Positions 8,341-17,282 are shown, numbered from the stretch's first letter. The stretch: DNA of 37,103 bases from Rhodococcus maanshanensis NBRC 100610 (GCF_001894865.1 NZ_BCXA01000059.1:1-37103), one strand, 5' to 3'. Notes: a model not told the origin generated them from the sequence alone. Program-made: numbers and translations.

Positions 8341-9569
8341 GGCTTGGGCGCTCCTAGCTGCGGAAGGCCGGGGATCTGGGGGAGCTGGATCTGAGGTAGG
8401 CCGGGGATCGACGGGGCGGGTGCCGGCGCCGCCGCCGGCTTGGCCGGGGGCTTCGGGGAAGGGCTCTGCAGGGGGTTCGTCGACTGCCCGGCCACTCCCG
8501 CGGTCTTGCCGAGCGCGCCCTCGACGCCACCAAGCGTTCCACCCAGACCGGTACCGGTCAGGAAGTTCTTGTCCAGCCTCTTGTTTGTCAGATCGACCGT
8601 CATCATCAGGTTTGCGTAGTCGCCTCGGATCGCCTGGTCGAGGTTCTTGAGCGGGAACGGATAGGTGATCAGGATTCCCAGCGACTCGGTGAGCGCGTTG
8701 CCCGTGCCGGCGAGCTGCGTGAGCAGCGGCACCAGCGCGTGCAGGTTCGCCTTCAGGTCGTCGCCGCTCTCGTTGATCACCCGCGTGGCCGTGCTGCTGA
8801 GGTTGCCGAGCGCGATCAGCGCGTCGGTCAGGTTCTGCCGCTGGCCGACGAGGACCTCGAGCGCGGGGGGGATGCCGTCGAGGGCGGCGGTCAACGTCGC
8901 CGTCTGCTGGTTGACGGTGGTGGACAGCCGGTCCAGGCCCTCCATCGCCGTGACGATCTCGCCGCGCTGACGGTCCAGGCTGCCGACCAACTGGTCGAGC
9001 TGCGGCAGCAGATCGCGGATCGAGTCCTCGCGGCCGACGAGGCCCGCATTGAGTTCCCTTGTGATGTCGTTGATCTGGGCCAGGCCGCCGCCGTTGAGGA
9101 CGACGGAGAGCGAGGACAGCGTCTGCTCGGTGGTCGGGTAGGCGCCCGCGCGCGCCATCGGGATCACATCGCCGTCGGAGAGGGTGCCCTCAGGGGCGAC
9201 CCCGACCGGCGGCGCCAGCTCCAGGTGCTGCGAGCCGAGCAGGCTGGTCTGACCGATCTTGGCGGTCGCGTTTGCGGGCAGCACGACCTCCTCGTTCAGC
9301 GAGACGGTGACCACCGCATGCCAGTTCTGTACCTCGATGTCGTCGACCGTGCCGACGGTGACGTCGTTCACCCGGACCGGCGAGTTCTCCGACAGGGTGG
9401 TCACGTTCGGCATCTCGATCTTCACCGAGTAGGCGCCGTCCCCTGTGCCCTCGGTGCCGGGCATGGGCACCGAGTTGAGGCCCGTCCATTCGCATCCGGT
9501 GAGGGCGAGCGTCAATCCGAACGCGATCGATCCGATCGCGACCCGGCGGTGGGTGCTGGTGCGTGTCAT
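8337..9569 (-). CDS. mce4E: Mce4E lipoprotein subunit of the Mce4 importer
   Basis: A 410-residue protein with a lipoprotein signal: MTRTSTHRR, a hydrophobic stretch and the lipobox LALTGC (Cys near residue 25). The MCE domain (about 45-125) contains ENSPVRVNDVTVGTVDDI. A helical region follows, then a Pro/Ala-rich tail with repeated PGLPQI-like units. The lipoprotein character identifies it as the MceE (LprN-type) member. The frame extends upstream through mce4D, but the ATG at 9569 overlaps the mce4D stop (ATGA) and starts the signal peptide, so that start is clear. Confidence 0.92.
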   Translation of the reverse strand: MTRTSTHRRVAIGSIAFGLTLALTGCEWTGLNSVPMPGTEGTGDGAYSVKIEMPNVTTLSENSPVRVNDVTVGTVDDIEVQNWHAVVTVSLNEEVVLPANATAKIGQTSLLGSQHLELAPPVGVAPEGTLSDGDVIPMARAGAYPTTEQTLSSLSVVLNGGGLAQINDITRELNAGLVGREDSIRDLLPQLDQLVGSLDRQRGEIVTAMEGLDRLSTTVNQQTATLTAALDGIPPALEVLVGQRQNLTDALIALGNLSSTATRVINESGDDLKANLHALVPLLTQLAGTGNALTESLGILITYPFPLKNLDQAIRGDYANLMMTVDLTNKRLDKNFLTGTGLGGTLGGVEGALGKTAGVAGQSTNPLQSPSPKPPAKPAAAPAPAPSIPGLPQIQLPQIPGLPQLGAPKP

Positions 9570-10861
9570 CGTCCACCTCCCGGCTTGAGCAGGGACTCGA
9601 GATCCTTGGGCACCTTGATCGTCGGGAGGCCGTCGAGCGGCCCCGCGACGGGCTTGAGCGTCGACTTGGCGGCCCGCGCCGGGATCTGGTTCTCCAGGCT
9701 CGGGGGGCTGAATGTCAGCTGGTCCGGGTGCGCCGCTACGCCGGTCGACGGGTTGGTCAGGATCCCCGGGTAGTTCATCTTGACCGAGTTCAGCACCGGC
9801 CCCAGGTACTGCGTGCACAGGTCTGCGCTCTTGTCGGAGTCGTTCATCTCGAGGGCCTCGATCATGCCGCAGATCATGTTGATGGGGTTGTTCGCGTTGC
9901 TTGCCGCGATCACGCCGGACACCGAACCCAACGCCGGCTGGTAGATGTTGTTGAAGTTCGCCAGCGCGTTCGGCGCGATGTGCAGCACCCGCTCGATCTC
10001 CGGCCGCTTCTGCGCCAGCACCTGGGTGGCATCGGCGAGCCGTTCCACGGATTCGGTGAGGACTGCCCGATTGTCGCTGACGAACCGCTGCACGTCGCCC
10101 ATCGCCAGGTTGAGATCGTTCAGCGCCACCCCGAGCTCGTCGGTGTTGTCGGCAAGCACCGAGGACACCGACGCGAGATGGCCGCTGAACTGCACGATCT
10201 GCTGGTTGCTCGCGGACAGTGCGGACACGAAGGCCTGCAGATTCCTGATCGTGGAGAACAGATCGGTGCGCCCCTGCGAGAGTGTGTGCATCGTGTCCGA
10301 GAGCTCGCGCAGCGTCTTGTTGATGCTGTCGCCATTGCCCTCGAGGTTGTCGGCCGCGGTGTCGATGAACCGTCCGAGCGAACCCTGGTCCGCGCCGCCT
10401 TCCGGGCCGAGCGCGGTGGAGAGCTTGGCGAGCTCCGCCTTGATCTCGTCCCACTCCACCGGAACGGCCGTGCGCTCCACCGGGATCTCGGCGTCGTCGC
10501 CCATCGTCTCGCCGCCGGTGTACACCGGCGTCAGCTGGATGAAGCGGGCCGCAACCAGGCTCGGCGCCACGATGATCGCCTTGGCGTCCGCCGGGATGTC
10601 CACGCTGGGGTCGACGTCCATCTCGACGCGCGCGTTCTCACCCTCGGGGTTGATGCTGGCGATCTTGCCCACCGTCACGCCGAGCACCCGCACGTCGTCG
10701 CCTGCGTAGATGCCGGTGGTCGTCGGGAAGTATGCGGTGATCCGGTTCTTCCCGAGTCCAGGGAAGAAGAACAATGTGCCGGCCACGAGCGCGGCGATCA
10801 CCACGGCCGCGGCGCCGCCGCGCAGCAGCCACTTCTTGCGGTCTGTCATCGGGGCGCTCAC
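9566..10861 (-). CDS. mce4D: Mce4D subunit of the Mce4 importer
   Basis: A 431-residue protein with an N-terminal membrane anchor (about residues 13-33), an MCE domain (about 40-115; YAGDDVRVLGVTVGKIASI) and a long alpha-helical segment. The C-terminal region has NNPINMICGMIE and a Pro-rich tail, as in MceD proteins. It starts at a GTG that overlaps the mce4C stop (GTGA); an ATG four codons in (10849) is an alternative. It is one of six MCE subunits predicted to form a mixed hexameric tunnel across the periplasm. Confidence 0.92.
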   Translation of the reverse strand: MSAPMTDRKKWLLRGGAAAVVIAALVAGTLFFFPGLGKNRITAYFPTTTGIYAGDDVRVLGVTVGKIASINPEGENARVEMDVDPSVDIPADAKAIIVAPSLVAARFIQLTPVYTGGETMGDDAEIPVERTAVPVEWDEIKAELAKLSTALGPEGGADQGSLGRFIDTAADNLEGNGDSINKTLRELSDTMHTLSQGRTDLFSTIRNLQAFVSALSASNQQIVQFSGHLASVSSVLADNTDELGVALNDLNLAMGDVQRFVSDNRAVLTESVERLADATQVLAQKRPEIERVLHIAPNALANFNNIYQPALGSVSGVIAASNANNPINMICGMIEALEMNDSDKSADLCTQYLGPVLNSVKMNYPGILTNPSTGVAAHPDQLTFSPPSLENQIPARAAKSTLKPVAGPLDGLPTIKVPKDLESLLKPGGGR

Positions 10862-11913
10862 CGGTTCGGGTCCACGGGCGTGACGGTCAGCGGCGGGAAG
10901 TTCTGCAGGTCAGAGGGCACGTGCTCGGGCCACAACAGCGAGTCGGTGAAGGTCTGCGTCAGCTGGCCGACGCTGAAGTTCGCCACGTACGCCATGAAGA
11001 ACGGTCCGCTGCCGACGGATTCGCCGAGCGCGGTCGCGTACGGAGCGAGTCCGTCCAGCGCCTTCCCGATGTTGTCCTTGTTCTTCTGCAACACCGCAAC
11101 CACCGAATTCAGTTTCTCCAGAGTCGGTTTCATCTGTTCCTGGTTGTCCTGCACCAGCCCGGTCAGCTGCTTGGAGACCGCCGAGGTGTTCACGATCAGC
11201 TCACTGATCGCGTTCCGCCTGCGGTCGAGCTCGGCGAGCAGTTGGTTGCCGTCCACCAGCAGGGCGTTGATCTGGTCGCTCCTGGTCGCCAGGATGCCGG
11301 TCACGCTCTCCGCCCGGGAGAGCAGCTCGCGCAGGCTCTCGTCGCGCGAGTTGATGCTCGCCGAGAGCCGGGTGACCCCGTCCAACGCGGTCCGCAACTC
11401 GGGCGGGGTGTCCTGGAGCGTGTCGGACATCGCGTTGAGCGAGTTGTTGAGCTGATCGGTGTCGAGGTCGGAGACGGTGTTCGCCAGGTCGCCGAGCGCG
11501 TCGTTGAGCGAGTACGGGGAGTTGGTGCGCTCCAACGGGATCGTCTCGGACTTGTGCAGCGTCCCTTCACCCGCGGGCGTCACCTTGAGCGACTTGCGCC
11601 CGAGGATGGTGTTGGTCTTGACCGCGGCGCTCGTCTCGTCGCCGAGCGCGATGCCGTCCTGGACGGTGAAGGTGACCAGCACCTGCGGGCCGTCCAGGTC
11701 GATCTTGTCAACGGTGCCGACGTTGACGCCCGAGACGGTGACGTTGTCCCCGGTCATCAGTCCGCCCGCGTCGGCGAAGTGCGCGGTGTACTGGCCGCCG
11801 CCGGAGATGAACGGCAGCTGGTCGTACTGCAGGCCGGCCACCACCAGGGAGCCGGCGACGACCAGGCCGATGATCCCGATCTGAACGGGGTCTCTTTCGC
11901 GTGGCTTTGTCAC
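10858..11913 (-). CDS. mce4C: Mce4C subunit of the Mce4 importer
   Basis: About 351 residues, with a membrane anchor (QIGIIGLVVAGSLVVAGL, about residues 12-29), an MCE domain (about 38-115; GGLMTGDNVTVSGVNVGTV) and a helical coil region rich in NSLNAMSDTL-like heptads. I favour the GTG at 11913, which overlaps the mce4B stop (GTGA) as at neighbouring junctions. A GTG at 11925 is possible but coincides with the GGGAGG ribosome site. The C-terminus is short (PPLTVTPVDPNR), without the long tails of Mce4E and Mce4F. Confidence 0.9.
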   Translation of the reverse strand: MTKPRERDPVQIGIIGLVVAGSLVVAGLQYDQLPFISGGGQYTAHFADAGGLMTGDNVTVSGVNVGTVDKIDLDGPQVLVTFTVQDGIALGDETSAAVKTNTILGRKSLKVTPAGEGTLHKSETIPLERTNSPYSLNDALGDLANTVSDLDTDQLNNSLNAMSDTLQDTPPELRTALDGVTRLSASINSRDESLRELLSRAESVTGILATRSDQINALLVDGNQLLAELDRRRNAISELIVNTSAVSKQLTGLVQDNQEQMKPTLEKLNSVVAVLQKNKDNIGKALDGLAPYATALGESVGSGPFFMAYVANFSVGQLTQTFTDSLLWPEHVPSDLQNFPPLTVTPVDPNR

Positions 11914-12935
11914 TTGAACGCACACCTCCCTGTCGTCTGTGTCGGGGTCGTGGGGAGGTCGACCCGAAGATCCTTGCCATCCGGACCAGAGAACTTGAAC
12001 TTGACGCTGCAGGTATAGAACTGGAAGAACCCGCCGTACGCGCCCACCCGGATCAGCTTCCTGTACGCCTCGGGCAGCTCCCCGAGCACCCAGTCGAGTT
12101 GGTCTTTGCCCAGATCGAGCTGGGTGGCGACGCGACCGCCCTCGGCAATGGTGGACTGCACGTCCGGGCGTACACCCTGCAGCAGCTCGGCGAGATCGCC
12201 GGTGGCGGTGGCGATCTGCGGGATCGCGTTACCGATCGGATCGCTGTCCTTCGCGAGCCCGCTCACCAGCTGCTGGAGCTGATCGATCGTGGTGGAGAAC
12301 TGTTCGCCCTTGCCGTTGATCGTGCCGAGCGTGGTGTTCAGATTGGTGATCACCTCACCGATCAGTTCGTCCCGGTCGGCCAGCGTCTTGGTGAACGAAC
12401 TGGTGCTGCCGAGCAGCGAGACCAGCGTGCCGCCCTGGCCCTGGAAGACCTGTAGCAGCGCGCCGGAGAGATCGTTGACCTGCTGGGCATCCAGGCCCTT
12501 CAGCAGCGGCTTGAACCCGCCGAGCAGCAGATCCAGATCGAGCGCGGGCGAGGTCTGGTCCTCCGGGATCGTCCCACCGTCGTCGAGCTGTTCCATCGAG
12601 CCGGCACCCTCGAGCAGTTCGAGATACCGGTCACCGACCAGGTTCTCGTAACGAATGGTCGCCCTGGTGCTCTTGAACAGCTCGTACTGGCTGTCGACGT
12701 TGAAGTCGACCTCGGCGAGGTTGTCGCGGTCGATGCTCACGCCCTTCACCGAACCGACCGGCACGCCTGCGATGCGCACCTTGTCACCCGGCTTGACGCC
12801 GGAGGAATCGGTGAACTGTGCGGTGAAGGTATTCGAGGTACTGAAGCGGTACTGGCTGAACACGATCGCCAGGCTGGCGAAGATCAGCGCCATCACCGTG
12901 GTGAAGATCAGCAGTTTGACGGTGGTCGGCCGCAT
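11910..12935 (-). CDS. mce4B: Mce4B subunit of the Mce4 importer
   Basis: A 341-residue protein with an N-terminal anchor (about residues 7-27), an MCE domain (about 35-112; [19 protein letters not shown]) and a helical region. The C-terminal segment carries the FFQFYTCSVKFKF block and a final Cys (GRCAFK) typical of MceB proteins, which could form a disulphide outside the membrane. The ATG at 12935 overlaps the mce4A stop by one base (TGATG), so translation is probably coupled. Confidence 0.92.
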   Translation of the reverse strand: MRPTTVKLLIFTTVMALIFASLAIVFSQYRFSTSNTFTAQFTDSSGVKPGDKVRIAGVPVGSVKGVSIDRDNLAEVDFNVDSQYELFKSTRATIRYENLVGDRYLELLEGAGSMEQLDDGGTIPEDQTSPALDLDLLLGGFKPLLKGLDAQQVNDLSGALLQVFQGQGGTLVSLLGSTSSFTKTLADRDELIGEVITNLNTTLGTINGKGEQFSTTIDQLQQLVSGLAKDSDPIGNAIPQIATATGDLAELLQGVRPDVQSTIAEGGRVATQLDLGKDQLDWVLGELPEAYRKLIRVGAYGGFFQFYTCSVKFKFSGPDGKDLRVDLPTTPTQTTGRCAFK

Positions 12936-14119
12936 CAGTTTCCTCCCTCCGGGTATACGCCGGCGTACAGCAGCTGGAAGATCTTGGGCATGTTCGTACT
13001 GACCTTCGTCGACGGCACGTACGGCACTGTCCCGGTGTCGGCGACGAGGAAGTTCGCGGGGCCGTCGCGCTTGGGATCGAAGTCAGGTAGGCCAGCACAG
13101 TTCGGGCCGCCGGTCGCGTTCACCTTCGGCAGGTCCTTCGGGTAGGTGTACGGCTCGGTGCCATAGATGAAGCTCGTGCTCAACGCGATGCCGGGCTGCA
13201 GACCACCGAAGATCTCGTTGGCTGCAGGAAGCGTCTTGGCGAGCCCGGAGACCAGGCAGGCGATCGCAGGCGAGTATTCCCCGAGCAGTTCGGTCGTCGG
13301 CTTGAGGTCCGCCAGTGCCTTCGTCAGGTTGGCCTCGTTCTCGGTCAGCACGCCGTTCGCGTTGTTTGCCAGCCCGGTCACGTTCATCAGCAGCAGGTCG
13401 AGGTTCGCCTGCTCGTCGACGATGGTTCCGCTGGTCGCAGTCGCGTTGTCCAGCAACCGCATCAGGTTCGGCGTGACGTCGGCATAGACGTTGGTGACAG
13501 TCGACGCGGTCGCGAGGTCGCGCTGCAACTGCGGCAGCGACGGGTTCATCTTCTTCAGGTACTGGTCGCTCTCCTCCAGCAGCTGGCCGAGCTCGTCACC
13601 GCGGCCGTTGAGCGCCTCCGAGATCGCGCCGAGCGTGGCGTTGAGCTTCTCCGGCTCGATCTGCTGCAGCAGCGTCGACAGGTTCTCGAACAGGGTGTTG
13701 AACTCGACGGTCACCGAGTCGGCCTCGATGGTGGTGCCCGGCGACAGCGAGCTCGACGACGGGTGCTCCGGCACCACGAAGTTGACGTACTTGGCGCCGA
13801 ACACGGTGGTGGACTTGATCTCCACCTGTGCGTTCGACGGGATCAGGTCCATGGAGGCCGGATCCATCGCCAGCTCGAGCTTGGCCTGGTCGCCCTCCTG
13901 CCCGATGGAGGCGACACGACCGACCTGGACGCCGCGCATCTTCACCTTGGCGTCGGGGTCCATCACCAGACCGGCGCGGTCGGCGGTCACCGTCACCGGC
14001 TCACTGTCGGTGAAGCCACCCGAGAACATGGTCAGCGCGACGGTCGTGACACCGACCAGGCTGCCGACGAGCACCAGCGCGGCGACCTTCTTCTTCCATT
14101 TGGGTTCAGGTTCAGACAT
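12935..14119 (-). CDS. mce4A: Mce4A subunit of the Mce4 importer
   Basis: A 394-residue protein with a basic start (KWKKK), a membrane anchor (about residues 11-30), an MCE domain (about 38-118; GLVMDPDAKVKMRGVQVGRV) and a long helical region. The C-terminal part contains the conserved FIYGTEPYTYPKDLPKVNA and NCAGLPDF segments. It is the first of the six mce genes, five bases after yrbE4B, and ends by overlapping mce4B. Mce4A is needed for cholesterol uptake in M. tuberculosis, and the surrounding sterol genes support the same substrate here. Confidence 0.93.
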   Translation of the reverse strand: MSEPEPKWKKKVAALVLVGSLVGVTTVALTMFSGGFTDSEPVTVTADRAGLVMDPDAKVKMRGVQVGRVASIGQEGDQAKLELAMDPASMDLIPSNAQVEIKSTTVFGAKYVNFVVPEHPSSSSLSPGTTIEADSVTVEFNTLFENLSTLLQQIEPEKLNATLGAISEALNGRGDELGQLLEESDQYLKKMNPSLPQLQRDLATASTVTNVYADVTPNLMRLLDNATATSGTIVDEQANLDLLLMNVTGLANNANGVLTENEANLTKALADLKPTTELLGEYSPAIACLVSGLAKTLPAANEIFGGLQPGIALSTSFIYGTEPYTYPKDLPKVNATGGPNCAGLPDFDPKRDGPANFLVADTGTVPYVPSTKVSTNMPKIFQLLYAGVYPEGGN

Positions 14120-14124
14120 GCGCG

Positions 14125-14976
14125 CTATCCCGAGAGGTTGAAGTTGCCGGACCCACCGTAGATGGCGAGCGAGATGAGCAGCGTGACCGTGACCACCGCG
14201 ATCAGCGAGGCACGCACAGCGTTACCGACCGCAACGCCGACGCCGACCGGGCCGCCGCTGGCGTTGTACCCGTAGTAGGTGTGGATGAGCATGACGGCCA
14301 GCGCCATCACGATCGCCTGGGCAAACGACCAGAGGATGTCCGTCGGTATCAGGAACGTCGAGAAATAGTGGTCGTAGACGCCGGGCGACTGTCCGTAGAT
14401 CACGACCGTCGCGAACCGGCTGGCGATGAACGAGGCGATCACGGCCAGCGCGTACAGCGGGACGATCGCGATCATCCCGGCCATCACGCGGGTGCTCACC
14501 AGGTACGGAATCGACGGGATCGCCATCACCTCGAGCGCGTCGATCTCCTCGGTGACCCGCATCGCGCCCAGCTGTGCCGTGGAGCCGGCGCCGATCGTGG
14601 CGGCCAGGCCGATGCCCGCGATCACCGGCGCCGCGATGCGCACGTTGATGAAGGCCGCGAAGAAGCCGGTCAGCGCCTCGACGCCGATGTTGCCGAGCGA
14701 GGCGAAGCCCTGCACGGCGATGGTGCCGCCCGCGAAGAGGGTCAGGAACCCGACGATCACGACGGTGCCACCGATCACGGCGAGCGCGCCGGTGCCCATG
14801 CTGATCTCGGCGATCAGCCGGATCGTCTCTTTCCGGTAGTGGATGAGCGCGCGCGGCGCCCATGCGATCGCCCGCCAGTAGAAGAGGGCCTGATCACCGA
14901 TGCTGTCGATCGAAGCGGAGAACTTGCCGATCCGCTTCCTGGTCCCACGGAAACGCCCTGTCAGCGCGAATGCCAT
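14125..14976 (-). CDS. yrbE4B: YrbE4B, MlaE-type permease of the Mce4 importer
   Basis: A 283-residue integral membrane protein of the MlaE/YrbE permease family, with five to six hydrophobic segments. The EIDALEVMAIPSIPYLVSTR segment is the cytoplasmic coupling motif through which the ATPase (MceG, not in this window) drives transport. GAGSTAQLGAMRVTEEIDAL is strongly family-like. It lies four bases after yrbE4A and pairs with it as the permease heterodimer under the Mce hexamer. Confidence 0.93.
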   Translation of the reverse strand: MAFALTGRFRGTRKRIGKFSASIDSIGDQALFYWRAIAWAPRALIHYRKETIRLIAEISMGTGALAVIGGTVVIVGFLTLFAGGTIAVQGFASLGNIGVEALTGFFAAFINVRIAAPVIAGIGLAATIGAGSTAQLGAMRVTEEIDALEVMAIPSIPYLVSTRVMAGMIAIVPLYALAVIASFIASRFATVVIYGQSPGVYDHYFSTFLIPTDILWSFAQAIVMALAVMLIHTYYGYNASGGPVGVGVAVGNAVRASLIAVVTVTLLISLAIYGGSGNFNLSG

Positions 14977-14980
14977 CCCG

Positions 14981-15745
14981 TCACCCCGCCGTCAGCTTGA
15001 TGCCGACTGCGGTGACGAGAACGTTCACCACGAACAGCGCCATGAACGCGAAGACGACCGTCTGGTTCACCGCGTCACCCACACTCTTTGCGCCACCCTT
15101 TACGTTGAGCCCGAGGAAGCAGGCGACCAGGCCCGCGATCATTCCGAACAGCCCGGCCTTGAGCTGCGAGAGCATCAGCTCACCGAAGCCGGTCAGCAGG
15201 GTGATCCCGTTGACGAAGGCGCCGGGGTTGGCGTCCTGCAGAAAGACCGAGAACACGAAGCCACCGACGATGCCGATGGTGCTCACCAGTCCGTTGAGAA
15301 GCAGCGCGACCACCGTGGAGGCCAGCACCCGGGGCACCACCAGTCGGTGGATCGGGTCGATGCCGAGCACCTTCATCGCGTCGATCTCCTCGCGGATCGT
15401 CCGCGCGGCGAGGTCGGCGCAGATCGCCGTCGCGCCCGCACCGGCGACGATCAGCACGGTGACCATCGGTCCCACCTGGGTGACCGCGCCGAGCGCGGCG
15501 CCCGCGCCGCTGAGGTCGGCGGCGCCGATCTCGCGCAGCAGGATGTTGATCGTGAAGACCACCAGCACGGTGAAGGGGACGGCGACGAGCACCGTCGGCA
15601 CCATCGACACCCGGGCCACGAACCAGGCCTGGTCTATGAATTCACGACTCTGGAAGGGCCGCCGGCCCATCGCCTTGAAGGTCTCCCCCGCCATCGCGAA
15701 GAAGCCGCCCACGGCGCGCAGCGGCACCAGAAGGAGGTCGTCCAT
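14981..15745 (-). CDS. yrbE4A: YrbE4A, MlaE-type permease of the Mce4 importer
   Basis: A 254-residue MlaE-family permease and the first gene of the mce4 operon. The motif REEIDAMKVLGIDPIHRLVV (about residues 137-156) is the coupling-helix signature, and the remaining hydrophobic segments match YrbE topology. The ATG at 15745 has an AGGAGG ribosome site. Unlike the M. tuberculosis layout, where hsd4A directly precedes it, here a 555-base gap with its own KstR-like operator separates the two, so the operon can be transcribed independently. Confidence 0.93.
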   Translation of the reverse strand: MDDLLLVPLRAVGGFFAMAGETFKAMGRRPFQSREFIDQAWFVARVSMVPTVLVAVPFTVLVVFTINILLREIGAADLSGAGAALGAVTQVGPMVTVLIVAGAGATAICADLAARTIREEIDAMKVLGIDPIHRLVVPRVLASTVVALLLNGLVSTIGIVGGFVFSVFLQDANPGAFVNGITLLTGFGELMLSQLKAGLFGMIAGLVACFLGLNVKGGAKSVGDAVNQTVVFAFMALFVVNVLVTAVGIKLTAG

Positions 15746-15832
15746 CGTGCCTCCTCGTCAGTGTTCTCGCGCAGGGCACCGCGGAGGGGATGCCAGATCC
15801 CCCCGGGTGCCTGTGATCCAGGTCATACTAAC

Positions 15833-15846
15833 TAGAACGTGTTCAC
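15833..15846. promoter_or_regulatory. KstR-like operator of the mce4 operon
   Basis: TAGAACGTGTTCAC matches TnnAACnnGTTnnA except at the last position. It lies 88 bases upstream of the yrbE4A start. KstR is the TetR-family repressor of sterol uptake and side-chain genes in mycobacteria and rhodococci, relieved by steroid-CoA intermediates. Confidence 0.75.
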
Positions 15847-15959
15847 CTGTCAAAGGTGTTCCCCTCCGGATGCATCAGTGCTGGTCAACTCGTACCACCG
15901 GGAGGGCGGATCCGGCGGCCGGGCACCCGTGTTCAGCGGGGCAGGGCCGATCGGTTCGG

Positions 15960-16004
15960 CGTGGCCGGATACCACATGCTCCGCGCATGCGACATCCGGC
16001 CACG
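15960..16004. terminator. Imperfect hairpin between hsd4A and yrbE4A
   Basis: Arms of 11 bases (CGTGGCCGGAT, 15960-15970, and its complement, 15994-16004) enclose a shorter inner repeat (CATGC/GCATG). It lies about 300 bases after the hsd4A stop and before the mce4 operator. It may end hsd4A transcription, but it has no T-run on the minus strand. Confidence 0.35.
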
Positions 16005-16180
16005 TTGACTCCCTTTGTCTTTCATCGATCACGTGCCTGGCGAGCCCCGATGATCGCCGATCACGACACCGAGTATCCACACAAGTGCGAAGGCTCGCCC
16101 CCCACGCTCGTACGGCCACTCGGGCTCGTGCCGCGACCAGTCCGGGATTCGTCCCCACCCCACCCGGACCTGCGGAAATC

Positions 16181-16194
16181 TAGAACACGTACTC
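16181..16194. promoter_or_regulatory. Degenerate KstR-like half-site
   Basis: TAGAACACGTACTC keeps one half of the KstR palindrome (TAGAAC) but has GTA instead of GTT. It lies in the hsd4A-yrbE4A gap, 436 bases before yrbE4A. It could be a weak second site or a decaying one. Confidence 0.25.
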
Positions 16195-16300
16195 ATTGCT
16201 GTCGGGGCAGGTCAAACCCACCCCCGGAGACCATCTTCACCCAGCCGTTCTACCTGCGTGCAGTATTCGCGCGTTTCTCAGGTTCGGCCGGACGCGCCAC

Positions 16301-17215
16301 TCAGCCGAGCGACTTGACGGCCTCGGTCGCCGCGAACATCCGGGCGGGATCGCGCCCGTCGAAGTAGCCGCCGAGCGAGTCCGCGAGACCCTCGGGGGTC
16401 CACACGGCATCCGGCGAGTCGAAGCGCTGCTCGACGACCGGCGCGGCCATCAGCGCCACCATCGGTCCGTAGACGATGAAGACCTGGCCGTTGATCGCCT
16501 CGGCCGCGGGCGAGGCCAGGTACGACACCAGGTTCACCACGTGCTCGGGCGAGAGCGGATCGGTGCCGTCCTCGGGGGCGTCGCCGAAGACGTTCTCGGT
16601 CATCGCCGTGCGTGCGCGCGGGCAGATCGCGTTGGCGCGAACGCCATAGCGCTCGAGGCCGCGCGCCGCGGACAGGGTGAGGGCGGTGATGCCCGCCTTG
16701 GCCGCACCATAGTTCGGCTGTCCGGCGGGGCCGAGCAGGCCGGCCTCGGAGGACGTGTTGATCAGGCGGCCGTAGACCGGGGCGCCAGCCGCCTTCGACT
16801 CGGCCCGCCAGTGCACCGCCGCGTTGCGGCACAGCAGGAAGTGGCCGCGCAGGTGAACCTTGAGAACCAGGTCCCAGTCCTCATCGGACATGCTGAACAG
16901 CATCTTGTCCCGCACGATGCCCGCATTGTTGACGACGATGTCGACGCCACCCGCCTGCTGGGCCGCTTCCATCAACGCGTCGGCGGTGGCGCGCTCGCCG
17001 ATGTCGCCCGGGACGAACACCGCCTTGCCGCCAAGGGTCTGGATCTCGTCGAGGACCGCATCGGCGTTCTCGTTGGCCACCAGATCGTTGATGACGACGT
17101 TCGCGCCCGCCCTGGCGAGGCCGATCGCCTCGGCCTTGCCGAGACCCGACGCACCACCGGTCACGATTGCGACCTTGCCGTCCAGACTTACCTCGCGACT
17201 AGTCAAACTCACCAC
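16301..17215 (-). CDS. hsd4A: Hsd4A-like short-chain dehydrogenase (17beta-hydroxysteroid / 3-hydroxyacyl-CoA dehydrogenase)
   Basis: A classical SDR of 304 residues. It has the NAD(P)-binding TGGASGLGKA (residues 19-28), NNAG, the catalytic Ser of INTSSEAG and YGAAK (Tyr-x3-Lys). The roughly 60-residue C-terminal extension after the SDR core (VFIVYGPMVALMAAPVVEQRF onward) is typical of Hsd4A/multifunctional-enzyme type SDRs. Hsd4A acts in sterol side-chain beta-oxidation and as a 17beta-hydroxysteroid dehydrogenase. I take a GTG at 17215 as start; a GTG at 17212 and a TTG at 17206 are alternatives. A KstR-like operator lies 68 bases upstream, with a nine-base-pair hairpin between. It follows fdxD on the same strand, as in M. 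tuberculosis (Rv3502c-Rv3503c). Confidence 0.88.
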   Translation of the reverse strand: MVSLTSREVSLDGKVAIVTGGASGLGKAEAIGLARAGANVVINDLVANENADAVLDEIQTLGGKAVFVPGDIGERATADALMEAAQQAGGVDIVVNNAGIVRDKMLFSMSDEDWDLVLKVHLRGHFLLCRNAAVHWRAESKAAGAPVYGRLINTSSEAGLLGPAGQPNYGAAKAGITALTLSAARGLERYGVRANAICPRARTAMTENVFGDAPEDGTDPLSPEHVVNLVSYLASPAAEAINGQVFIVYGPMVALMAAPVVEQRFDSPDAVWTPEGLADSLGGYFDGRDPARMFAATEAVKSLG

Positions 17216-17253
17216 TGCCTTCGTGATTTCGATGCGGCCCCCGGAGCGGGTTC

Positions 17254-17275
17254 CGCCGTCACATCCGTGACGGCG
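17254..17275. terminator. Short hairpin between fdxD and hsd4A
   Basis: Perfect nine-base arms (CGCCGTCAC, 17254-17262, and its complement, 17267-17275) flank a four-base loop. It lies 39 bases before the hsd4A start and just downstream of the 17283 operator. It could weaken read-through from fdxD or act in the hsd4A leader. Confidence 0.35.
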
Positions 17276-17282
17276 CTCACTC

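Larger units (their letters stand above)
15746..16300. other. Intergenic region between hsd4A and yrbE4A (mce4 promoter region)
   Basis: These 555 bases contain no convincing gene. They hold the mce4 operator (15833-15846), an imperfect hairpin (15960-16004) and a degenerate KstR-like half-site (16181-16194). The operator lies about 90 bases before yrbE4A, which fits a repressed promoter. Short minus-strand frames here have unlikely composition. Confidence 0.6.

Noticed and set aside
5397-8394. Long plus-strand frames (up to 580 codons) opposite the mce4 genes
   Set aside because: They are shadows of high-GC coding DNA; the minus-strand frames carry MCE domains, membrane anchors and overlapping junctions.
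13580-13640. RGD tripeptide in Mce4A, suggesting host-cell adhesion
   Set aside because: It lies in a helical NGRGDELGQLL segment; a three-residue match is expected by chance and the operon context is sterol import.
15850-16158. A 102-codon minus-strand frame between hsd4A and yrbE4A
   Set aside because: Arg-rich composition, no similarity recognised, and it crosses the imperfect hairpin; more likely non-coding.
14862-16367. A 501-codon plus-strand frame over yrbE4A and the mce4 promoter
   Set aside because: No family features, Ser/Thr/Arg-rich, overlapping a well-supported permease gene and a regulatory region.
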